This document shows positions 1 to 10,300 of a stretch of DNA of 64,000 nt, piece after piece. Numbering within the stretch: the first letter of the stretch is position 1; each line of letters starts with the position of its first letter. Below the pieces are notes generated by a model. That model saw only the letters and a program-made list of their open reading frames with translations. It did not search any database and had not been told where the DNA came from. Source of the stretch: Undaria pinnatifida (taxonomy: Eukaryota > Sar > Phaeophyceae > Laminariales > Alariaceae); NCBI GenBank assembly GCA_012845835.1, contig JABAKD010000012.1, forward strand, positions 2,279,570-2,343,569, given 5' to 3'. A program made the position numbers and the translations under genes.

Positions 1-801
1 TCTTCGCTCAAAACAAAGCAGAAAAACGACGTGTGGCCGCGCCTCTTCCTCCTCCTTATCTTTCTCCTCGAGTTTCATCAAGATGCCGCAGGGTGTGGGC
101 GGCAGGCGGCAGCCATCTCTGTACCATCCACCGCAAGAAAAATATGGGAGGCTATAGTCTACCAGGTAACAGGTAATACGCCAACGCCACTCGTAGGGTA
201 GGTCATCTGACGCGTTATAGGCATACACCGACCCTACCTGCACACATGGACCTTTGCAAGAAAGGTCAGGTAGGATAGTCGGCGCACTATGCATTACTTG
301 TTGTATACTCGTAGACTAAACCTCAAGTGCGATGAAACGACGGCCTATGCGCCTGGCTTCAGTGCGCCGGGACATCAGATCCTAATCATGCCGCAAGTCA
401 ACCCGACCCATGGTACGCTGTGTATGAGTAAGTAGACTGCAGACTCTACCGTACAGATTGTAGACGGTTGTGGGACAGCAGGAGAGCGAAATAGATAGTG
501 GGACGCGAGCGTCGTCGCTGGGTGTCGTTGTCGGTGGTGTATGTAGGGTGCTGACATAGGGCACCATCAGGGGGCTGAGGGGGTCTGCTTGGAAGTTGGA
601 GACCCCGAAACAGCGGAGCAGGCACAAGCGAGGGGCAGCAGTGACACGAGGAGGATGATGGCGGTTTTTTTCGGACAAAAACATAATAACGTTTAATATT
701 TTCATTTATATGCAAATAGTTATTATATTTTCGTGCATAATGGTACCGCCGTAAGAGAAAAAGGATCAAAAAACAAAAATCGAAGCAAGCTGTTCACTCA
801 C
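1..801. other. Left edge, no exon recognised
   Basis: This stretch should contain intron sequence of the gene on the - strand whose first exon ends at 802. I see an AT-rich block around 670-760 and no reading frame with recognisable protein similarity. The short open frames here have no family resemblance. Further exons of the leftward gene probably lie outside the window. Confidence 0.4.
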
Positions 802-975
802 CGCCGAGATTATGGGGTGTAGAATGCACGCGGAGATCTGATCCGCGGCGTAAGGGGGCTCCATCCCGCGCTTACGCACTCGACGTGAAGCCATCGTAGC
901 ACCTTCAACTTTGGAGGTCTCTGTTGTGCTCCGAGCTCCGCGCTGTGGCTTGGGATCGATTTTTTCGTCCAACAT
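802..975 (-). CDS. First coding exon of a leftward gene, product not recognised (partial)
   Basis: On the - strand an ATG at 975 opens a 58-codon frame that ends exactly at a consensus donor GTGAGT (796-801), so this looks like a first coding exon running off the left edge. The encoded piece is basic in its second half and ends with RKRGMEPPYAADQ followed by a short hydrophobic stretch. The pattern Arg-x-x-Gly-x-x-x-Pro before a hydrophobic run loosely recalls the start of the membrane part of some DHHC palmitoyltransferases, but no DHHC-Cys domain is in the window, so I assign no function. A second in-frame ATG 27 codons downstream could also be the start. The frame stays open upstream to 1332, but that extension is antisense to exon 1 of the SNARE gene and is probably incidental. 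Confidence 0.35.
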
Positions 976-1171
976 CGACAGCTTCCCCTTTTCAGAAACG
1001 CTATTTAAGTATTGTGAAACCCTCTCCGAGCTTTGCTTCGTCTCACGCAGCAAAATCGTAGAACAAGGCTGGTTGTGCACAAGATAATCGTGCGGTGCAC
1101 CCGCCAAATATCGGTGGACACAGCGTCGATAGTACTGGCACCACATATCCCGTGTGCCCTTGCTACCTACG
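976..1171. promoter_or_regulatory. Putative bidirectional promoter
   Basis: These 196 bases separate two divergent start codons, 975 (-) and 1172 (+). An AT-rich CTATTTAAGT at 1001-1010 is the only TATA-like string. No other element can be called. The assignment depends on both flanking exons being real; the + strand one is strong, the - strand one weaker. Confidence 0.35.
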
Positions 1172-1339
1172 ATGGACTCGACCAAGGATTGGTTCGCAGT
1201 AGTCAGGGCTCTACGGCATCCGTCTTGTGCAAGAGGGGAAAAGAAAAACGACCCAACAGCAATGGGAACATACTCGTCCGCGGCCGAAGCTGTTGTCGGC
1301 TCGAGATGGCGGACACCGCTGACTCCATTCATGCAGCAG
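1172..1339 (+). CDS. STX18: SNARE gene exon 1 (start codon)
   Basis: Fifty-six codons from ATG 1172 to donor GTCAGT at 1340. The N-terminus MDSTKDWFAVVRALR has the pattern expected at the beginning of syntaxin-18/SYP81 proteins, and the exon ends with RWRTPLTPFMQQ, comparable to the Ser/Thr-Pro-Phe-Thr segment just before the first Habc-like helix of plant SYP81. The frame is open further upstream, but this is the first ATG and it gives the family-like start. Confidence 0.75.
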
Positions 1340-4300
1340 GTCAGTCGCGGATGAGCGTAGAGTATCAGTTATGGGTTGATGGTGGTAGTGGTGGTGGTGG
1401 TGGTGGTGGCTACTCGGAGCTGTGGTTGTGGGCATGTTGTGGGGAGGGGCATTCGTTGATGTTCTAGGCCGGTATTTTATTTCCGGTATTTTTTCACGGA
1501 TGGTATGTGATGCGAGGTACAGCAGCGTGGAGCCAGGTCAACTTATGACACTTCATGGGGAACGACCCCCTGCAATATTCAGGTACGTGGTAGCTGCGCA
1601 ACGAATATAGTCCGGGAAGACGTGACGACCGTTGATATTTGGATATTTACATGGTGGTCTCTGGTTCGATTGCTCTTTTTTTTCGCTGCGTGCCCACTTG
1701 TCTTCACTCTGGTAATTGGCGTGTACCTCGCTACGACTACCGTGCGCTTTGTACGGTGCGGGCAGCACTCCTGGACACTAAACAACCGCTCCTGTATGTA
1801 GTCAGTAGACACCAGTAGGTAAGTTGTGGGAACGGGGGGACTGCTGTATGCTGCAGTTGGGTGGATGCCCGCGGCCATGTTGTTAGTTCCGTTTGCACAC
1901 TGATTTCATTTCACTTGGGCGCTTTCTTCGCCTCGTACTTCGAAGTATGATATGATGTGTTAGGTAGGAAGGCGTAGTGTTTCCCGCCGGCCGAATTTTG
2001 ATGCCATGGTGATGTTTTTATCTTCCTATTAGTATTGGTACGTGGGGCTTCAGAACCTTTGTGTGACCACGGGCACTAGATTTTTTAACACGAAATGATA
2101 ACTGCAATGTGACTTTGCCGTGCCGCAGCATTCTCGACGAGAAGGGGCTCGTGAGGCGTCGTTCTTGTACTCTGGAAAATTTGTTTTTACTCCGTTGCGG
2201 TAGTTTTGCTATATGCTCTCACCCATTCTAAAAAATACCCTGGTACCGGCCAAGGTGCTTCGTTAAAAAAAAATGTCGCGTTTCTTGGATGGACATCAGA
2301 TCAAACATACTAATAATATTATAGCAGCTTCTACTGGCAGGCCCAGTCGTAGATAGCTGCTTCCATTAGTTTTCTGCTGCCAGTAGATTACTACGGCCAG
2401 CACATACGTACTGTTCTATTAATAGTGCCGAGCCCCACCAATTTGACGTTGTTTGTACGGGTACATACCCGAGTACTTACGTTGTACGTACCTTTACCCG
2501 CACTTAAGTACGGGCTACGATACCTTACCAAAGTTTTGGTACGATGTGTACGGCGCTCCACTACTTACCCGGCGACGAAATACCCGGGTTTAGGTACGAG
2601 CCTTGGGGCAACCTCAATACCTTACCTAAGTTTTAGGCACGCTAGGTACGGACCCCGATACGTTACCTAAGTGGTAGGTAGGTTAGGTACGGACCTCGAT
2701 ACCTTACCTAAGTTTTAGGTACGATAGGTACGCCGCTCCAGTGTTTACGCGGGTATAGGTATAGCCGCCGCGACGAAATACCCGGGTTTGTGTACGAGCC
2801 TTGGGGCGACCCCGATACCTTACCCAAGCTTTAGGCACGTTGGGTACGGATCTTGATGCCTCACCTAAATGTCAGGTACGTTGGGTACGGACCTCGATAC
2901 CTTACCTAAGTTTCAGGTACGATAGGTACGACCTCAAAAAATTACCCGGGTATAGGTATACCTTACCTAACATGGTCTTGGAAGATTTCGTCGAAACTCA
3001 TCTTTTCAACCTGTGTGTGATACTCCGATCAGCAACATGATATATACCCGTACTCGTACCAGGTGTGCATGTCACAAGGGCTCCTCTCCGCGGGCGGCTG
3101 ACGCCGCCCGCTACGCTCGCGCAAATAATAAATAATACAACTAAATGTGAAGGGGGCAGAAAGAAGAGGCCCATGATTTGGTGCGACTACGAGTTACCTG
3201 GTATTTGATTATGCCGTCAGCTAGTTGTGCGGACATGATTGTTTTGTTCTGTGCTGTGTTCTTGTGGCCGATGTCCCGTTCTGGTCGGCAGTACGGGTGC
3301 AATTTACGAAAAACAAAAATACATCAAGAGGACTGAGAGAGGACAATCGAATGAAAAAAGCAAAAAAGGCGAGTACACGCGTACATACCGATACCGGGTA
3401 AACGCTGCTGAGCCGGGCTGAGGCTATGAGCCAAGCTGAGCTCAGCAAGGACCTGGTATGATGATGCTTTGTGTGACTGAAAACAAGGTGGAAGGGAGAA
3501 ATCAAAGAAAACCTGGACCATTCCGCAGGTATTGGAAGGAGGCGGTGTTCAAGTGGGAGGTCTTGAGAGGCCAGGGATGTACCTACCGCGCCCACTCAGG
3601 AAAAGACAAACATAAATAATTGTATTCTGCTTGTACGCTGCTGTGATTGCCAAGTGCCTGGTACCTGATATCATCATCTGCCGCTGGTGCGATATCTGAT
3701 TGTGAACAGGGTTGCTCGTATATTATCGAGCTGCCACTCCGTCGAGTGCTCTAGGATCGCAGATTATACAGCATACAACTCCGTGGGTACCCCCACAGCT
3801 GTATCTGGTATGACATGACGGGAGGCTCCGCCTAATAATGCCGGCGCGCAATACAAAGGCACAATTATGGGCACCGGAACTATTGAGAATAGGGTTACTA
3901 TCTGTTTGCTATAAAGAGTTCCATGAGCGATTTAACCCGCACTATAGAGGGAGGTGGCACTATTCAACTGGCACTATCGGGGGAACCCCCATCTGTGTGA
4001 CATTGTGTGTGTTCTTCACAATAATTTTATGTTTCCACCCATCTACAGTAGACTATTCCACATGGGATACGAATGCGTACAAGGCAGTCAGTCCTCTCGG
4101 GACTTTCAAAGGGAAGAAATACTCGTACGTGTAATGGGTGAAGTGCTTTGCATGCTGCCACACGTAGTGCGCAGTGTTTGGGTGGCTCGCTTTGGCGAGA
4201 AAGCAGCTTTGGGGAGTCGTGTGTTGGCGGGAGCTAGTCGTAAGTCACTGAGTATAGGCGGCTGGCTTGAGCGAGAAGGCAGTTCGCGGGAGACATGTGT

Positions 4301-7300
4301 TGGTTAGAGCCCAGTCGCAGTGTTTCGGTGGTTCGCTTAGGCAAGAAAGCAGTTTTCGAAAGCGTGTATTGGTGGGAGCTATAAACATTTCTCAGGTATT
4401 TCACAGATTTCGGTGGCTCGCTTTGGCGAGAAGGGCAGTTTTTGGAAGACGTGTTGGTAGGCGCTTAGTCGCAGTGCTTTGGTGGCTCGCTTTAGCGAGA
4501 ATGCGTGCTTTGTGTGATTCCTGGCGACTGTGTTGTTTAGTACTGGCGAAGAAGGGGGTTTGTAGAGTTGTGAGTCGACATGGCTTTTAGTCGCCAACAA
4601 GTTGCTAGTCTGACTAAAATAGTCAGTCGATTTCCCGAGATGCCGACCGGCCGACTTGCTGGGTTTCCATACTTGTAGAAAGGATTGTTTAATGCGGAGT
4701 GTGTTTGGTATAGCTCAAGAATTCTGGATTTATTTTTCACGTGTAGCCCTCCGGATGGACTACCGCCCTATCGTATACAATGCACAATGAAACCCAAGTA
4801 TGATACGAACGGCCAGCACCTGGGCCGTCCCGTTCTTAGCCCCCTTCTACCTCTTGACGAACCCCCCCACACATCTTACATCAGGCTAACCCGCACTGAT
4901 TGGGCCCGCTCATTTCACAGCGGGGCTATCTTATACTCACACACCCCAACAATCACACCGACATATTGCATCCTAACCCCCCCCCTCTCTTGAGCGAAAG
5001 GGCGGGCGGGTGGAAAAGTCGATCGATTGCGATGCTCACGCTGTCGGCCCCTCCGATACGAAGTCACGCCGGTGCTACCACGACCGTTTACGACCAGGGC
5101 AGCGGGTGGTCTCTTGGCTCGACGCTCTGCCCATGGGCTATCGTCTCGTCTGTCCAACATCCCCGTTTTTTCCGAATTCCGAAACGCCTCCACGATACCC
5201 TACATTCCTGACGGAAGGTTACAGTTTGGTATGGCTCAAGAATTTTCTGAAATTATTTTTCACGTGTAGACCCCTGGGTGGACCACCACCCTATCGTAAA
5301 AAATGTAATCTAAAGTCCAAGTATGATACGAACGGCCAGCACCTGGACTGCCCCGTTCTTATTCTCCCTTCTACCTCTTTACGAACCCCCCCCCCACATC
5401 TTACAGCAGGTTAACCCGCACTGATTGGGTCCGCTCCATTTTACAGCGGGGCTATCTTACACTCACACCATGAGGCCAGCCTGACACACATATTATACTA
5501 CGCATTTTGCGAGGGCGTTGGAGACCGCGTCTGCTCCCTCCCCTACCTCCCGCACGTACGGAGGCTTCCATCTTCCTGCACGTTAGATTTGCAGCTCAGA
5601 GAGGCCCTGCGCAGCTAAATGGGTGCCCCCCCCGATTCTTCCGGAGTGCAGTGCGAACTGTGTGGGGTCTCCACCACTTCTTCCTACCATCCATCTCCTT
5701 TCCCATCATCGCGTGGGAAGAGCAATCTCCCTGGCAATCAGACTTCCCGCCAGACATTAAAGGCGAGGCACCTGCTGATTTAGGTTTCCCGCATTTGAAA
5801 ACCTAAATCCGTAGGTGCTACGTCGCTACCGTCGGACGAGACGTCCAATTTCTCAGGAGATTGCTGTTCCTACGCTAAGATGGGAACGTAGATGGGTGCC
5901 AAGCATCAAGGGCCTTGCCTCATCTGCGTTCAAGGCCGGGGTAGGGCAAGTGGGATACTAGACAGGGTAAACACAGCGATAAATGCTGTAGGCCGGGTAT
6001 AGGATCCATTCGAGTAGTATATATACACGACCCGGTCTACTTAGGGTAGAGGAGTCTGACGGTTGCAGAACGGATGCACGCCGTCCTTATCAAAGGTGAT
6101 GGTCTGCCTCGATGGGGGAGCGAGAAGAGGTTGAACCCATTCCCACAATCCACTCCATCCCCCCATACACACCTTATCGCCCCCCCCCCCCCCCGCCCCC
6201 CAACGTAGATGAGGCAAGGCTCTTAGTCTTTGATTCCCGCCTGCTTTCCCATCGAAGGGGTAGGGCCTGCGGATTTGGGTTTTCCGCCCGGGGTTAGATG
6301 CGTAGTACCTATGGATGTACGTTTCCCGCCTTTCAGTAACGACGGACGGGAAACGTAAATCTGCAGGTGCTGTGCTGTTAACGGCGGACGGGAAACCTAA
6401 ATCCGCAGATACTACCCCGTCTACCCTAATATAAAAAAAGGAAGTGGGAACCAAATAACGAGGGCGTTGCCTCATCTACGTTAGGCGGGGGCGGGGGGGG
6501 CGAGGGCAAGTGGCATACTAGACAAGGTAAACACAGCAGTGAGGGAATTGGTCGGAGTGGGGTCATTCGAGTCGCATACAAATATGACCCTGTCTCATTG
6601 GGGGGGAAAGTCAAGTGGCTGCGGAACGAATGAGCGCCATCATTGTCAAGGGTGACGGTCCGCCTCGATGGAGGAGCGAGAACTGCTTGGATCCAACCAA
6701 TATCCTCAGTCCACTCACCCACCCCCCACCCCTCATCTTCTCGTCCCCGAGGCAAGGCTCTCGATGCTTTGGATCCCACCCCCTTCCCCACCTTAGAGTA
6801 GGAGGGGTAGTGCCTGCGGGTTTAGGTGTCCCGCCCGGCGTTAGAGGCGTAGTACCGACAGACTTAGGTTTCCCGCCTTGCAATGGTTGAAATGCCGCAA
6901 AACTAAATCAGTCGGTGCCGCGTGCCGAACGTCGGGCGGAAATCCCCAGGACTGCTGTTCAAACACTAAGATTGGAACGGAGATGGGTTCAAAGCACCAA
7001 GCTGACTTTGATTATTAATAGCTCCGAGTTGTCTTTGACTAACTCCAAGCTGACTTTGACTAGCTTCAAGCTAACTCTGACTAACTCCAAGTTGACTTTT
7101 GACTAGCTCCAAGCTGACTTTGACTAAATCCAAGCTGACTTTGACTAGCTGCAAGCTGACTTTGACTAAATCCAAGCGGACATTGACTAGCTTCCAGCTG
7201 ACTTTGACTAACTCCAAGCTGACTTTGGCTAACTTTATGCTGACTTTGATCGGTGTTTCGTGTTTCGCAGGCAACGGAGCTGAACTACGGCATTCGAGAC

Positions 7301-10300
7301 ATGCACACCTTTCTCCTGGAGCACTTCCTTGACTATGTGGACGTGCACCATTGCCTTCCCTCTAAGGTCAGCTGCAGATGAGCTTGCTTGTTGATGCGGG
7401 CCTTGGTGTTGGTCATGGCCGGTAGTGGGTGTTTCGACGGTTACGGAAGTCGAGCTGCAGCAGTATTTCGACTCTTTCCGTGTCGTGAGTGTTGTGTTAG
7501 TCCAACGCTGTTGTGTTGGTGGTGGTCGTTGTGGTAATGGCGTCGTTTGTAGGAGGTGGTGGTGGCCTTGGTGTTGGTCATGGCCGGTAGTGGGTGTTTT
7601 GACGGTTACGGAAGTCGAGCTGCAGCAGTATTTCGACCCTTTTCATGTCCTGAGTGTTGTGTTAGTCCAACGCTGTTGTGTTGGTGGTCGTGGTGGTAAT
7701 GGCGTTGCTTGTAGGTGGTGGTGGTGGCCTTGTGCTGGCATTGGCCGGTAGTGGGTGTTTGACGGCTACGAAAGTCGAGCTGCAGCAGTATTTCGGCCCT
7801 TCAACTCGTGTCTCGAATGCTGTGTTACTCCAACGCTGTTGTGTTGGTGCTGGGTCGTGGTGGGTGATGGTGCGGGTGGAACGTTGTTGGTGTCGGCGGT
7901 GGTGGCGAGGTGTGCAGGTTGTGGTGGTGGTGCTGGCGCTGGTGGTGCTGGTATTGGCGGTGCTTGTAGGCGGTCGTGGTGGTGGTGGGTAATGCTGGCG
8001 GTGTTTGTAGGCGGTCGTGGTGATGGCGGTGCTTGTAGGTGGTGGTGGTGGCGGCGGGTGATGACGGTGATGATGTGGTGGTGGTGCCGTAGCAGTAGGG
8101 TCAATCGATGTGATACGTTTAGTTGCTCAAAGTATTAAATCGAATCCAACAGCGGGACCAATGCAAGTGTAACTCTTGTCGCCACCTCGGAAAGCCTTCA
8201 CGCTCCCAACCCCATAAAGAGTAACAATCGCTTTTCACGAAACGTGCCGCATAACCCCGACCCCTTGCAGACCCACCAAAAGCATATTAATAATCGCTTT
8301 TCACCGAACTTACCACATCACCCCAGCCCCTTACAGTTTGCTTTTCACCAAACTTACCATGTAAAACCCCAACCTCCACAGGCCCACAAGAAACTTATTT
8401 GCTTTTCCCCAAAGACAAAAACCCCAACCCGTACAGACCAACACAAAGCCCACCCTATTTTCGCCAAACTTACCACAATAAACCCCAACCCCTACAGAGC
8501 CACACAAAATCTATTCGTTTTTGCAACAAACTTACCCAAACAATCTCAACCCCTTGGAGACCCATGAAAAACCTACTCGCTGTTCCGCCAAACTTACCGT
8601 ATAATCCGAACCCTTTACAGACCCAACCTATTCGCTGTTCCAATAAACTTGCCATATAGTCCGAACCCTGTACAGACCCACGAAAAACCTGTTCGCTTTT
8701 ATACCAAAGTTACCATATGATTTCAACCCTTACAGACCCGCTAAAAAAAATCGAATCGCTTTTACACCAAACTTACCATACCATCCCAACCCCCGCACAG
8801 ACCCTTGAAAACATACAGTGGCGTACCCACTTTAAGACCACCCCATGGCAAGCCATTGTAGGTGGTCATGTCTCTTCTGTGGTTTTTGTCTTTTGCTACT
8901 GCAAAATGATCCCGACCTGATGCCAAGCAGTTTTTTTTTCGTGACTTGAGCCGATTTTTTTGGTCTCATCTCCCGAAAAAAATAAAATCGGATGGTCTTA
9001 AACAGGATATATCCTTAAACCACTGTTGTATTCAATTTTCATCAAAATTACCATATAATCCCCCAACCCCTTATCAACCCGATTTTTCTTACAGCGATCG
9101 CTCATGACAGCGGAAGAAAAAGACCTGATCGATTTGGAAGTGACTTCCTTCATGACCGCCTGCGCCGCGGGAGTTGACGCCCTGAAGGCGTTGCTCCAGC
9201 GGGAACGCCTCCGAAGAATGGAGCAGGAGGCTGCTGCTGCCCGGGCCACCGAAGAGGAAGACGGGCAGGGGTTGGAAGGCGGCGGGGCAGGGGTGGGAGG
9301 GGACCTGCGACCGGGGTCGAGGCCGGCGCACGAGCACGCGGCGGTGACGTTTTTATTTGAGCGGCTAAAGACCGTAACGGAGGTGGCGGAGACTATGCAG
9401 GTGGGATGACGGAAAACATCGAAAGTATTTTTTTTCATTGTTCTAAATACGTCAGCTGTGAGTTCGATGAACTTAGTCCTTTGTATGATGAACAAACGCA
9501 AGTAGCAGATATCCTACAGGTGGGTGACCGAAAATAACGAACGTGTTCGTGTATGACGGATCGATAATGAAGCTGATGTGACGTTCTTGCAAGATTTATG
9601 GTTTTTTTTTCATCACTTCTACTTTCCAGCTTCTGGACAAGCCATGTTCACAGGTGTCGTCCCTCGCCCCCCTCCCGGTTCTCACCTTCAATTTTTATCG
9701 CTCATAGGGTTCAAAAATTTCGTTGCTTGTCGATTTTTCGTCGAATGTGATATACAGAGGTGGTCGTGCGTACGATTAAAAAAGCAAGTGGTGAAGTGCC
9801 CGTTCTGCAAGAATCATATCGTGGCGTTCGCGAGCGTCTTTAGAAAGATCAGACCTTGAGTATGCTACAGTACGCATAGCCTTATCTTTGATCAGCAACA
9901 CTATTGATACCGGTCTTGTCGTGAGATAGTGATGTTTCGGAATTTCGGCCACTTGCAGAAAGTATGCCGCAATCTTGCGAAACGGCACTGTTTTCAGGAC
10001 GACTTATACTAGCATGCTATCTGTTTCCTCGTGCGTATCGAGTGTCTTCTCTCATCGTCGGCATCTCGCTGTAGCCCGATGAAACGTTAGCGCGCTCCTC
10101 TCACTCCCTCCTTCCGCCCAACTCAACTTTCCGTTTGCTTTCCCGACTGCCATCCCGCCCGCCGATTCTATCCCCCGCCCCCGCCCCCCGCCGCTGACAC
10201 TCCCAAACCGACCGACCTCATCGCGAAACACCCGGAAAAAAAAAGAACGAGAGACATCGGAGGGCAGCGTCCCGCAAGGCTCGCTTCTACAGCGGCCCCG

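Noticed and set aside
766-1332. 188-codon open frame on the - strand
   Set aside because: Its first two thirds are antisense to exon 1 of the SNARE gene; only the part from 975 with a donor at 801 is kept as a possible exon.
7425-8138. Val/Gly- and His/Pro-rich frames
   Set aside because: Produced by GGT-rich tandem repeats in an intron.
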